From contig CAZCAC010000002.1 in assembly GCA_964496575.1 (NCBI GenBank), positions 62,001-126,000 of the forward strand: DNA of 64,000 bases. Direction: 5' to 3'. Origin of the DNA: CAZCAC01 sp964496575. Lineage in GTDB: Bacteria; Planctomycetota; UBA1135; GCA-002686595. Below are positions 25,532 to 34,305 of the stretch, in pieces. The notes below the pieces were generated by a model that searched no databases, was not told the DNA's origin, and was given only the letters and a program-made list of their open reading frames with translations. The position numbers were made by a program, and so were the translations under genes. Numbering within the stretch: position 1 is the first letter of the stretch; the number at the start of each line of letters is the position of its first letter.

Positions 25532-27241
25532 ATGCGATCCTTGCGATTCGCTCTCGCCCTCGCCGCCCCGCTCGCCGCCTCACCGTTTGTTCACGCTCAG
25601 GCCCCACCCATGCGGTTCGAGCTGGACAAGCTCCTGGCCTCGAATGGCCAGTCGGACAGCTCCTACGGAGGGCGCATCGACATCGAGGGTGACTTCGCCG
25701 TGGTGGGCGTGCCCCGCGACGACCACGCCGGGCCCGACGGCGGCAGCGCCTATGTCTACCGCCACGTCGCGGGAGCCTGGATCGAGGAGGCCATCTGGTT
25801 CCCGCAGAACGGGTATCTCGCGGGCTTCGGCGAGAGCGTCTCCATCTCCGGGGATCGCGTGGCCGTGGGCGCGCTGCGGGAGGCGGCGCCGAGCGCCAAC
25901 GAGGGCGCGGTCTACGTCTATCACCACGATGGTGTCGCCTGGAGCCTCGAAGCGCGACTGGTGCAGAACAATTCCGCGTACGCCAACCTCGGCGACGGCG
26001 TGGCGATCGACGGAGACCTCCTGGTCGGCGGCGCTCCTCTCGACTTCGTGGGCGGAATCCAGAAGGGCGCCGCGTATGTCTGGAGGCGGGGCGCCGGCGG
26101 CTGGACCCTCGAGGCCACGCTCGCTCCCTCGGACGGCACCTCCGCTCAGGGATTCGGCAACGAGATCGCCGCCGAGGGCGACGTGATCGCCGTGGGCGCT
26201 CGGTACGCCGCGGGGGTGACGAGCGGCTCGGGCGCCGTCTACGTCTTCGAGCGCGCGGCAGGCGTCTGGTCTCAGACGGCGAAGCTCATCGGCTCCAGCC
26301 TGGGACCGAACCAGGGGCCCTGGGGTTTCGGCGCAGACCTCGACCTCGAGACCGGCCGGCTCGTCGTGGGCTGCCCGGACTACCGCGGGGCGCACTTCAG
26401 CACGGGACTGGTCTTCGAATACCTCCTCCAGGGCGGCGTCTGGATCGAGGCCGGCCACCTCGAGGCGAGCGACGCTGCTCTGTACACGTTCTTCGGTCGT
26501 AGCGTCTCGCTGGACGGCCCGCGTGTTCTCGTCGGAGCGGATGGCGCTTTCGGTCTCCAGGAGTGGTCGGGCGCGGGGTACCTCTTCGAAAACGTCGGAG
26601 GGGTCTGGCTCGAGCGCGTCAGGCTCGCGGCTTCGGACGCCGCGGCGGAAGACGCGATGGGACGAGGCTGTGCGCTTGGCGGAGGGCGCGCGCTCCTCGG
26701 CGCCCCCAACCGCGACGACCTGGGGCGCAACTCGGGGGCGGTGTACGAGTTCGACATCGACTTGCCCGGGATCGTGGGCACGGCCTACTGCTTCGGGGAT
26801 GGCACCGGGACCGCCTGCCCCTGTGGAAACGACTCCCCTGCGGGCTCGGGGCGTGGCTGCGTCAATTCCAGCGGCGAGGGGGCCTGGCTGGAGGCGGTGG
26901 GGACGACCAGCCTCGCGGCGGCAGACCTGGGACTCTACGCGCGCGCTCTCCCGGCCAGGCAGCCTTGCCTGCTCTTCGCGGGCGAGAACGCCCTCGCCGG
27001 TGGTCTGGGGGTGACCTTCGGCGACGGCCTTCGCTGCGTGGGCGGTTCGGTGAAGCGCCTCGGCATCGGCTTCGGCGGAGCGACCGGCGTGGCGGCCTGG
27101 GCGCCGGACCTGAGCGTGGGGACGCCGTGGGGGCCGGGCAGCACCGTGCGCCTTCAGGCCTGGTACCGCGATCCCACGAGTGGCCCCTGCGCCCAGGAGT
27201 TCAACTTGACGAACGGGCTCGAGGTGCTTCTCGCGCCCTGA
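25532..27241 (+). CDS. Secreted seven-bladed beta-propeller with diverged Cys-rich C-terminal domain
   Basis: 569 aa from ATG 25532 with a signal peptide (MRSLRFALALAAPLAASPFV). Seven repeats (for example GFGESVSISGDRVAVGALRE, then GAVYVYH) form one propeller. The terminal domain is residues 419-569 (26786-27238). It is the most diverged copy: it keeps YCFGDGTGTACPC, FGDGLRCVGG and LQAWYRDP but has lost LYFQ-x-NND and ends LLAP instead of W-x-P. Paralog of the propellers at 8971 and 13073. Confidence 0.87.
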   Translation: MRSLRFALALAAPLAASPFVHAQAPPMRFELDKLLASNGQSDSSYGGRIDIEGDFAVVGVPRDDHAGPDGGSAYVYRHVAGAWIEEAIWFPQNGYLAGFGESVSISGDRVAVGALREAAPSANEGAVYVYHHDGVAWSLEARLVQNNSAYANLGDGVAIDGDLLVGGAPLDFVGGIQKGAAYVWRRGAGGWTLEATLAPSDGTSAQGFGNEIAAEGDVIAVGARYAAGVTSGSGAVYVFERAAGVWSQTAKLIGSSLGPNQGPWGFGADLDLETGRLVVGCPDYRGAHFSTGLVFEYLLQGGVWIEAGHLEASDAALYTFFGRSVSLDGPRVLVGADGAFGLQEWSGAGYLFENVGGVWLERVRLAASDAAAEDAMGRGCALGGGRALLGAPNRDDLGRNSGAVYEFDIDLPGIVGTAYCFGDGTGTACPCGNDSPAGSGRGCVNSSGEGAWLEAVGTTSLAAADLGLYARALPARQPCLLFAGENALAGGLGVTFGDGLRCVGGSVKRLGIGFGGATGVAAWAPDLSVGTPWGPGSTVRLQAWYRDPTSGPCAQEFNLTNGLEVLLAP

Positions 27242-27263
27242 CGGCGCTCTCGCGCCGTACGAC

Positions 27264-27322
27264 GGCGAGATTCTGCACGCGATCATTCTGTGCGGCTCAC
27301 TCCTCTCCGACGAGGAGATCGG
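27264..27322 (+). pseudogene. Short remnant of an ABC1 kinase gene
   Basis: The plus strand reads GEILHAIILCGSLLSDEEI, matching GEALRAIIQRGSLLSDEEM of the intact ABC1 kinase 2.3 kb upstream, in frame and with clear nucleotide identity over about 57 bp. No start, stop or further homology is seen nearby, so it looks like the residue of a duplicated or deleted paralog. Confidence 0.6.
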
Positions 27323-27420
27323 TAGCGAAGGAATCGAATTCCCGAGACCCCGGTGGCGAAGGAGCTTTCTTCCCCAGCGGCGAGCGCCTGCCCTGCGCTC
27401 GCCGCTATCATCCTCCGCCA

Positions 27421-28422
27421 ATGAACCTCACCCTCGACATCGTCTGGCTCGTCCTCGGGTTCTACCTGCTGGCGAAAGGCTCCAGCTGGCTGGTCACCGG
27501 TAGCACGATGATCGCCGACGGGCTCGGAGTGCGCCCGCTGATCATCGGCCTGACCGTGGTCGCGTGGGGGACCTCGGCTCCCGAGGTGGTGGTTTCGGGG
27601 GTGGCGGCTCTCGACGGACGGCCGGCGATCGCGATGGGCAACGTGCTCGGCAGCAACGTCGCCAACATCGCGCTGGTGCTGGGTGCCTGCGCGGTGATTC
27701 TGCCCGCGGTTCTCAACAGCCGCCTCGCCTTCCGCGAGATCTTCTGGGTGATCGTTTCCGTGGGGGCGCTGTGGTGGGTCTCCGCCGACCTCCTGGTTTC
27801 CCGCCTCGACGCGGTGATCCTGCTCGGCGTCTTCGCGCTCTACAACCTCCAGCTGTTCCTCGAGACGGCGAAGCGCCCGCGCCTCCCGCGGAGCGCGATT
27901 CCACACTCGGACAACTGGTTCGAGCGCCACGCCAAGACGAGCGTACTGCTCGGCGCGGCCGCGATCGCCCTCGGCGCCGACCGCGCCATCGAAGGAGCGA
28001 CTGGAATCGCCGAGCTGGCCGGGATCAGTGACCGGGTGATCGGCCTGACCGCGGTCGCCATCGGCACCTCGCTGCCCGAGCTCGCCGCGGGAGTCTCCGG
28101 GGCGCTCAAGGGGCACAAGGACATCTCCCTCGGCAACGTCGTGGGCAGTAACGTCTTCAACGTACTGGCCGTGATCGGCATCGTCGGCCTGATCAAGCCC
28201 TTCGGCGGCGCCGACGAACCGGCGGTTCGCGACGCGCTCCAGGCGAACCTCGACTTCGACTTCATCGCCGTCGCCGGCTTCACCGTCGCCGTGGTCATCC
28301 TCCCGATGCTCGGCAAGGACCGGGGGGGCCGGATGAAAGGCGGACTGCTACTGCTGGCGTATGCCGTGTACGTCTGGTTCCTGTTCGCGCGAGACACCCT
28401 GCCGATCCAGGGCGCCCATTAG
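27421..28422 (+). CDS. CaCA-family sodium/calcium antiporter (YrbG-like)
   Basis: 333 aa from ATG 27421. It is an integral membrane protein with the two inverted alpha repeats of the family. Repeat 1 has GLTVVAWGTSAPEVVVS and GNVLGSNVANIALVLG; repeat 2 has GLTAVAIGTSLPELAAGVSG and GNVVGSNVFNVLAVIG. The acidic residues in GTSAPE and GTSLPE coordinate the cation. About ten membrane segments are apparent. It exchanges Ca2+ (or K+) for Na+ across the inner membrane. It stands alone with no clear Shine-Dalgarno. Confidence 0.93.
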   Translation: MNLTLDIVWLVLGFYLLAKGSSWLVTGSTMIADGLGVRPLIIGLTVVAWGTSAPEVVVSGVAALDGRPAIAMGNVLGSNVANIALVLGACAVILPAVLNSRLAFREIFWVIVSVGALWWVSADLLVSRLDAVILLGVFALYNLQLFLETAKRPRLPRSAIPHSDNWFERHAKTSVLLGAAAIALGADRAIEGATGIAELAGISDRVIGLTAVAIGTSLPELAAGVSGALKGHKDISLGNVVGSNVFNVLAVIGIVGLIKPFGGADEPAVRDALQANLDFDFIAVAGFTVAVVILPMLGKDRGGRMKGGLLLLAYAVYVWFLFARDTLPIQGAH

Positions 28423-28502
28423 ATTCGGAAGCCACGACCTTGAAGGTCGCGAAGAATCAGCACTTCCCGCCGATTCACGGCTCCTCGCCTTTCCCAAATT
28501 CC

Positions 28503-28531
28503 TTGACACCTCGATCGGTCGGTTCTCTACT
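28503..28531 (+). promoter_or_regulatory. Sigma-70-type promoter of the MITE-split kinase gene
   Basis: TTGACA at 28503-28508, a 17-bp spacer, and TCTACT at 28526-28531 (four of six matches to TATAAT). The expected start of transcription is near 28538, followed by AGGAAAGGG and the ATG at 28553. Confidence 0.6.
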
Positions 28532-28552
28532 CACCATGGTAGGAAAGGGCTG

Positions 28553-28945
28553 ATGTGTTCCATGTTCGATCTTCGGATGGAGGGGTCGGCAATGCCTAGC
28601 GATGACCATCCAGGAAAACGTGATCGCGCGAGCCGACTCGGCAATCGTCACGCGGCGGCCCAGCGCCTCGCCGGGGTCGGTACCTGGGAATGGGACGTGC
28701 GCAGCGACGAGGTCTACTGGTCGGAGGCGATCGAGCCGCTCTTCGGCTATGCGCCCGGCGAATTCGACGGGTCCCTGCAGGGCGTCGCGAGTCGGATCTA
28801 CCCCGACGATCTCGATCGTTGGCAGGAGTCGCTCCGCGGCTGCCTGGAGGAGGGGATCGAACATCGAATCGAGTTTCGCTGCGTGTGGCCCGACGGCACG
28901 ATTCGCTGGGTCGCGGCGTTCGGCAATGCAGGGCTCCTGACATAG
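28553..28945 (+). pseudogene. N-terminal PAS fragment of a hybrid histidine kinase cut by a MITE
   Basis: 130 aa from ATG 28553 (AGGAAAGGG upstream). It encodes most of a PAS domain (RLAGVGTWEWDVRSDEVYWS, IEPLFGYAPGEF, EFRCVWPDGTIRWVAAFGN). Native sequence ends at 28928. The last codons (GLLT, stop TAG) come from the inserted element. Removing the 203-bp element and one target copy joins FGNA directly to ERDEHGEAV of the downstream frame, restoring a continuous 787-aa protein. Confidence 0.88.
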
Positions 28946-29131
28946 GTGCGTGGAGTGGCGGCATTGGCCGAATGCCGTTCATTCACGATGAGGGGGTGCG
29001 TCATAAGGTATGCAACGCTTTGACGGGGGCCGCGATCGACACCGACCAGGGAGCGAGCCCGACACGCCGTTTCCCTGCTGAGCCATGAGCGGATGGTTGC
29101 ATGAATCGGGGCGCATGTGTCAGGAGCCCTG
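28929..29131. mobile_element. 203-bp MITE-like element with 14-bp terminal inverted repeats
   Basis: The ends are perfect 14-bp inverted repeats: CAGGGCTCCTGACA at 28929-28942 and its complement at 29118-29131. The element is flanked by a 5-bp direct duplication, CAATG, at 28924-28928 and 29132-29136. Its interior has no transposase-sized frame but has a 7-bp stem hairpin (CGGCATT/AATGCCG, 28959-28977). It interrupts a PAS-kinase gene between two codons of a conserved PAS strand. The parent insertion sequence family cannot be named from this; no other copy was noticed in the window. Confidence 0.92.
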
Positions 29132-31124
29132 CAATGCTGAACGCGACGAGCACGGCGAGGCGGTTCGAATGCTGGGCGTCGTCATGGACGTCACCGATCG
29201 TCGGCGTGCCCAGGAGGGGCTGCGGCTCGAGCGTGACACGGCACAGAGGTACCTCGACATCGCGGGCGTGGTGCTGGTCGCCCTGAACGAGCGCGGGGAG
29301 GTCACCCTGATCAACCGCAAGGGTTGCGAGATCCTCGGGTACGAGGAGCAGGAGATCCTCGGGGCCAACTGGTTCGAGAGATTCCTCCCCGACTCGATCC
29401 GGTCCGACGCGGCCGAGGTGTTCCGCCTGCTGATGTCCGACCAGATCGAGATAGCGCAGCGCCATGAGAACCCGATTCTCTGCCGAGATGGCGAGACACG
29501 TGTCCTCAAGTGGAGCAACACTGTCTTGCGCGATGCCCAGGGGCGGATTCACGGGACTCTTAGCTCCGGAACCGATATCACCGAGAGGAGGCGTGCAGAG
29601 GAATCACTGCGACGCTCGGAGTCTCTCCTGAATCAGACCTTCCTGGCGATTCCGGACCTGATCACGGCGATGAACCGCGAGTTCGACATCGTCTTCAGCA
29701 ATTGGCAGGGTCAAGAGTACTCGTCCAAAAGGATGCGCGCTACGAGGCCGAAATGCCACCGCGCGATCATGAACCGCGATACTCCCTGCGAGGCGTGTCC
29801 AGTGCTCAATGTGTTCGAGACGGGTCATCCTGCCCGGACCGAGAAGCGCACTCCCGTGGACGGACGCCTCCTGGAAATCAGCGCCTACCCGGTGTTCGAC
29901 GACGACGAGGACGTGACTCTTGTGATTACGCACGTCCGGGATATCACTGATCGCGAACGGTTGGAGGATGAGCGCCGTGAACTGGAGGAGCAGCTTCGCC
30001 ACGCGCAGCAGATGGAGGCGATCGGTACCTTGGCGGCGGGGGTGGCGCACGACATCAATAACGCCCTGACCGCGATAATCGGCCATGCGGAGATCGCTGG
30101 CGTTTCCCTGGGCAAGACGCACGAGACCGCTCGGGACATCGAGGGCGTCATCCGGGCCGCTCGGCAGGCGGCAGGCGTGACGCGCTCCCTGCTGACCTTT
30201 AGCCGGGGCACCGCGACGGACCTGGCTCTCCTCGATTCGACGGAGCTCGTACGGGAGTCTCTGGAGATGCTCGCGCACATGTTGCCTGCCTCGATCGACC
30301 AGACCATCGACCTCCAGTCCTCCCCGCCGATCTGGATCAATGGCGATCCGGTGCAGCTGAAACAGGTGATTGTGAACCTGGTGGTCAACGCCCGTGATGC
30401 GATGCCCGGGGGCGGCGAGCTTCGGGTCAAGTTGCACAGCGAGTTCCCTGAACCGGAGAGTCCGGCGTCGAGAATCGTCACGGGCGGGCATGGCGTGGCC
30501 CGGCTCTCGGTGATCGATACCGGAATCGGGATGTCGCCCGAGACCCGCTCGCGGATCTTCGATCCGTTCTTCACCACCAAGCCGAGAGAGCAGGGCACGG
30601 GGCTCGGGATGTCCGTTGTCCACGGGATCATCGAGTCGCACGGAGGGCTGATAACGATCGAGTCCGATCTCGGTGAGGGAACGACGATCACGGTCTTCTT
30701 TCCCGGCTGCGGGGCGCCGCACGAATCTCCCCAGTCCCCTGCCGGCAGTTCGGCCGCTCCGATACTGGAAGGGCTCGTGTTGGTCGCCGAGGACAACCCC
30801 CAGGTTCGCTCGGTCATCGCCGAGGGGTTGGAGAGCAGCGGATACCCCGTCGTGGTCGCCCGCGATGGCGAGGAGGCGCTGGAGCGGTACCTCGAGCATG
30901 CGTCGGAGATTCGCCTCCTCCTGCTGGATCAGGACATGCCCAAGGCGAGCGGGCGGATGTGTCTCTCGAAGATACGCGAATTGTCCCCCGACATCCCCGC
31001 GATCTTGATGAGCGGGAATCACTCCGCGATGGGCCGCGACGAGGATATCGCCTTGCTGAGCAAACCGTTTGCGATCTCCGAGCTCCTAGCGCTGGCGGCT
31101 CGGGTCCAATCCGAGTCCGAATAG
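29085..31124 (+). CDS. PAS-PAS histidine kinase with receiver domain (C-terminal part of MITE-split gene)
   Basis: The frame opens inside the MITE at ATG 29085, is native from 29137 and ends at 31124 (679 aa). It contains the end of PAS1 (GVVMDVTDRRRAQ), PAS2 (about 50-165), PAS3 with a C-x10-C-x2-CP motif (KCHRAIMNRDTPCEACPV), the H-box (MEAIGTLAAGVAHDINNALT), N-box NLVVNARDAM, G1 IDTGIGMS, F FDPFFTTK and G2 GTGLGMSVVHGI. The receiver domain has VLVAEDN, Asp in LLLLDQDMP and Lys in LLSKPF. Whether it is still translated, from the element's ATG or at all, is open. Confidence 0.88.
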   Translation: MSGWLHESGRMCQEPCNAERDEHGEAVRMLGVVMDVTDRRRAQEGLRLERDTAQRYLDIAGVVLVALNERGEVTLINRKGCEILGYEEQEILGANWFERFLPDSIRSDAAEVFRLLMSDQIEIAQRHENPILCRDGETRVLKWSNTVLRDAQGRIHGTLSSGTDITERRRAEESLRRSESLLNQTFLAIPDLITAMNREFDIVFSNWQGQEYSSKRMRATRPKCHRAIMNRDTPCEACPVLNVFETGHPARTEKRTPVDGRLLEISAYPVFDDDEDVTLVITHVRDITDRERLEDERRELEEQLRHAQQMEAIGTLAAGVAHDINNALTAIIGHAEIAGVSLGKTHETARDIEGVIRAARQAAGVTRSLLTFSRGTATDLALLDSTELVRESLEMLAHMLPASIDQTIDLQSSPPIWINGDPVQLKQVIVNLVVNARDAMPGGGELRVKLHSEFPEPESPASRIVTGGHGVARLSVIDTGIGMSPETRSRIFDPFFTTKPREQGTGLGMSVVHGIIESHGGLITIESDLGEGTTITVFFPGCGAPHESPQSPAGSSAAPILEGLVLVAEDNPQVRSVIAEGLESSGYPVVVARDGEEALERYLEHASEIRLLLLDQDMPKASGRMCLSKIRELSPDIPAILMSGNHSAMGRDEDIALLSKPFAISELLALAARVQSESE

Positions 31125-31234
31125 ACGGGACCGGTTGCACGCGAGCCGCAGGCCTGCAGCACTTGACACGGGGGCTCGACCACCAGCCTCGGCTACTGAT
31201 TCCGATCTGGCAGCCTGCAGCCAATAGCCCCTTC

Positions 31235-31678
31235 TCAGAACAACCGGTAGATCCAGGGATAGCGATACGGCTTGCCCTGGTACGTCTTCACCGAAGCGAT
31301 CACCATCAGCACCGTCGCGGCGATCCACACCACCGGGACCAGGACCAGCCCGATGATCGTGATCGAGAGGGCGATCATCAGCGCCGTCACGTTGAGCTGG
31401 AAGTTCAGCGACTCGACCGCCTGCTCGGCGAGCGGCTCGTCCGCGTCCTTCTTCGCCTTGATCTTCCAGATCAGGATCGGCAGAAGGATGTTCAGCCCCG
31501 TGCCCGGCAGCAGCCAGGTGAGGAGCGGCGAGGCGTGGCAGCAGCTCTGCCACGCGCGCGCCTGGTCCCAGGTCACCTTCTGTTTCAGCTCCGAATCCGA
31601 GTCCCCGAGCGGGTCGGTGTCGGGGTCCATCCAGGGGCGATCGGCGAAGTCGGAAGCGGAGTCGGCGGTGTGGTCCAT
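31235..31678 (-). CDS. DUF4870-like small membrane protein
   Basis: 147 aa from ATG 31678. An acidic soluble N-terminus is followed by hydrophobic segments (LLTWLLPGTGLNILLPILIW, ALMIALSITIIGLVLVPVVW, IAATVLMVIASV). The segment order with Lys-rich IWKIKAKKD and the NFQLN-x-T motif is that of DUF4870 (Tic20-like) proteins. The function of this family is not known. It follows the glycosyltransferase gene on the same strand by about 40 nt. Confidence 0.8.
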   Translation of the reverse strand: MDHTADSASDFADRPWMDPDTDPLGDSDSELKQKVTWDQARAWQSCCHASPLLTWLLPGTGLNILLPILIWKIKAKKDADEPLAEQAVESLNFQLNVTALMIALSITIIGLVLVPVVWIAATVLMVIASVKTYQGKPYRYPWIYRLF

Positions 31679-31717
31679 GGCGTCCAGAACGGGCGGGGGT
31701 CTCGTCGAGCACCCCTC

Positions 31718-33142
31718 CTACGAGGACCTCGGGGAGGCATTTTCGGCAGTTCCCGACTCCTTTCCCGCCCCCAGCGCCTCGTAGCGGCCCACCATCTCCA
31801 GCGCATCCTGTTGAATCGTCTTCACCGCCGGAATCCCCTCCCGGAGCGTCTCCAGGAGACCCGGCTCCTCGATCAGCCGCCGCAGCGCCTCCGCCAGGCT
31901 GACCGCGTCCCCGGCGCGGAAGTGCAGCCCGCTCCGCCCCGGCTCGACCAGCTCCGCCATCCCACCGATGTCGCTGACCACCAGCGGGGTCCGCAGGAGG
32001 AACGCCTCGTGGATGGTGATCGGCGAGTTCTCGAACCAGATCGAGGGCACCACCAGGACGTCGATCCCGGCGTAGACCTCGACCAGGCGGTCGTTGTCGA
32101 AGCGGCCGTGGAAGGTCACCGGCGCCCCGGCGGCGAGGTGGCGCAGCTTCTCGTGGTAGGGGTCGGTCTCGGGCTCGAAGGCGCCGTGGATCTCGAGGGT
32201 GAGCTCCCGGTCGGCGAGGCGCGCGACCGCCTCGATCAGGACGCCGATGCCCTTGTACCAGAGCAACGAGCCGACGAAGCCGACGCGCAAGGGACCGGTC
32301 CGCGGGGTCTCGACCACCTCGCCGTCGGCACGCAGGTGCTCCTCGCTGGTGCCGTAGTCGGAGTAGAGGAAGCGCTCCGGATCGAAGCGACCCGTCTCGA
32401 GGTAGCGGTCGCGCAGGAAGCGGCTCGGGGCGATGAGCAGATCCGCCGCGGAGAGGTGGCCGAGGAGCGAGTCGTGACGGTAGCGAAGGTCGGCGAGGGC
32501 TCGTGACCGGCGCGAGAGCGATTGCGCGACCGACTCCGGTCCCTCGGCGCCGGGTAGAGCCTTGCGCGACAGACGCAACCGATGAAGCGTCTCCGCGCCG
32601 AGGTGCATCAGCGGGGCGATCCGCGGCAGCCAGCGAGCACCCCAGTCGATTCGGTCGAGGTGCTTCTCCTGCAGACACCACAAGCAGGCCATCCCACGGT
32701 TTCGTTCGCAGCGCTCGCCGTCGGGGCGGATCAGCTGGACCCGGGGGCAGAGGGCCCAGTAGTCGTTCAGTGTCATCACCACCGGGAGGCCGGCGCGGCG
32801 CGCGACGCCGATCAGTCCCGCCGAGAGATGCAGGAGGTGCTGGAAGTGGACCAGGTCGGGTCGTTCGCGTTGCAGTAGCTCGTCGAAGAAGGCCTCCACG
32901 TCGGCGCGCTCGTGGGGGTGATGATTCTCGGGAAGCTCGGCCTCCAGGGCGAGACGGAGTACGCGCAGCCCCTGTACTTCCTCCTCGCGCAGCTCGAATT
33001 CCTGCTCATGCACTTCGCCGCGTGCGAGAATCGTCACCTCGTGCCCCAGCGCCTGCACCGCGCGGGCGAGCGCCAGCGTGTAGACCTCGGTTCCCGCCCA
33101 CGCTCCGGGGGGGAAGGCGTGTACGACGTAGAGGATCCTCAT
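31718..33142 (-). CDS. GT4-family glycosyltransferase
   Basis: 474 aa from ATG 33142. The N-terminal Rossmann domain begins MRILYVVHAFPPGAWAGTEV and the donor-binding domain has RVGFVGSLLWYKGIGVLIEA, VTFHGRFDNDRL, then the EX7E motif region (PSIWFENSPITIHEAF), SDIGGMAELV. A Cys pair (GMACLWC) in the first domain is unusual. Family members transfer sugars from nucleotide donors to lipids or polysaccharide. Its start overlaps the stop of the arginase-family gene (ATGA), so the two are translationally coupled. Confidence 0.92.
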   Translation of the reverse strand: MRILYVVHAFPPGAWAGTEVYTLALARAVQALGHEVTILARGEVHEQEFELREEEVQGLRVLRLALEAELPENHHPHERADVEAFFDELLQRERPDLVHFQHLLHLSAGLIGVARRAGLPVVMTLNDYWALCPRVQLIRPDGERCERNRGMACLWCLQEKHLDRIDWGARWLPRIAPLMHLGAETLHRLRLSRKALPGAEGPESVAQSLSRRSRALADLRYRHDSLLGHLSAADLLIAPSRFLRDRYLETGRFDPERFLYSDYGTSEEHLRADGEVVETPRTGPLRVGFVGSLLWYKGIGVLIEAVARLADRELTLEIHGAFEPETDPYHEKLRHLAAGAPVTFHGRFDNDRLVEVYAGIDVLVVPSIWFENSPITIHEAFLLRTPLVVSDIGGMAELVEPGRSGLHFRAGDAVSLAEALRRLIEEPGLLETLREGIPAVKTIQQDALEMVGRYEALGAGKESGTAENASPRSS

Positions 33143-34206
33143 CGCGTCGCCAGCGCGCAGCCGATCAGCCGGTAGAGCAACCGGGCGCCGACGATGGCGT
33201 CCCAGGAGTCGGTCGCGGGGTCGGGGTTCGGGCCCGGGCTCACCTCGCAGAGGTCGAGGCCCGCGATCCTTTTGTCGGAGTCGACCAGCGCGCCAAGCCA
33301 CAGGTCGACCTCGTTCCAGGAGAGGCCTCCGGGGACCGGCGTGCCGGTGTTCGGGCAGAGGGAGGGATCGAGACCGTCGACGTCGAAGGTGAGCCACAGC
33401 GTGTCGGGCAACAGCGCGAGGGCGTCGAGCACGCGACGGGCGAGATCGATCCCCTCTCGGCGCCACTCCGCCCACTGGTGATCGAAGATCGCCAGCACGC
33501 GTCCGCACGACTCGCGGATCGCTTGCAGCTCGCCCTCGCCGAGGTCGCGCAGACCGATCGAGAGCACCGACTCCACCTCGGGAAGCTCCTCGAGCACGTT
33601 GTGGAGGATCGAGGCGTGCGACCAGCGGTGTCCCTCGAAAGCGACGCGCAGGTCGGCGTGCGCGTCGAAGTGGACGAGACCCAGCTCGCCGAAGCGCTCG
33701 GTCGCCGCTCGAATCGCGCCGAAGGGGACCGAGTGCTCGCCGCCGAGGATCACCGGCAGCTGATCGGCCTCGAGCCGCTCGCGCGTCCACGTCCCCACCC
33801 GCTCGTTGATCGCCTCGCCGCTCGAGGTGCCGTCGACACCGGAGTCGATCTCCAGGTGGATCCCCGCCGTCCAGGGTCGGCCGTCGCCTTTCGGCCAGCT
33901 CTCCTGGGCGAGATCGAAGAGCTCGACCTGGTGGCTGGCGGCGAGGATCGCGGCCGGACCGCTCGCCGTGCCTTTCCGATAGGAGGCGGTTCCGTCGAAG
34001 GGTACGCCGAGAATCCGGACCGCCGCCCGGTCGGGGGGGGAGTCCAGTCCGAACACTCCACTCCCCGGCCGCGCCGCGCCGTCGGGATCGAACGAGTCTT
34101 CCATCCCCGGATCGTCGAATCTGTTCGCCTTCTGCGCCAGCGGAAACCGGTGGGCAATGCCTGCGAGGGGGTGGGGTATCCCCTCAGGTGACGTTGCGGC
34201 GGTCAT
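33139..34206 (-). CDS. Arginase/agmatinase/formiminoglutamase family hydrolase
   Basis: 355 aa from ATG 34206 (GGGAGA 5 nt upstream). The di-manganese site motifs are complete: LGGEHSVPFG, HFDAHADLR, SHASILHNV, TFDVDGLDPS and LCEVSPG. Residues 1-60 are a poorly conserved extension. The enzyme hydrolyses a guanidino compound to urea or a formamide product; which of arginine, agmatine or formiminoglutamate is used cannot be decided. The 4-nt overlap with the glycosyltransferase gene implies co-expression without an obvious functional link. Confidence 0.9.
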   Translation of the reverse strand: MTAATSPEGIPHPLAGIAHRFPLAQKANRFDDPGMEDSFDPDGAARPGSGVFGLDSPPDRAAVRILGVPFDGTASYRKGTASGPAAILAASHQVELFDLAQESWPKGDGRPWTAGIHLEIDSGVDGTSSGEAINERVGTWTRERLEADQLPVILGGEHSVPFGAIRAATERFGELGLVHFDAHADLRVAFEGHRWSHASILHNVLEELPEVESVLSIGLRDLGEGELQAIRESCGRVLAIFDHQWAEWRREGIDLARRVLDALALLPDTLWLTFDVDGLDPSLCPNTGTPVPGGLSWNEVDLWLGALVDSDKRIAGLDLCEVSPGPNPDPATDSWDAIVGARLLYRLIGCALATR

Positions 34207-34305
34207 TTTCTCCCGAAGACCACTGACCACCAGAATCGTATGAATGAGCCCTCCCCTCGGGGATAGCATGGTCCGCTTCGAGAACCTCCCGTCACAGGAA
34301 CCCCG

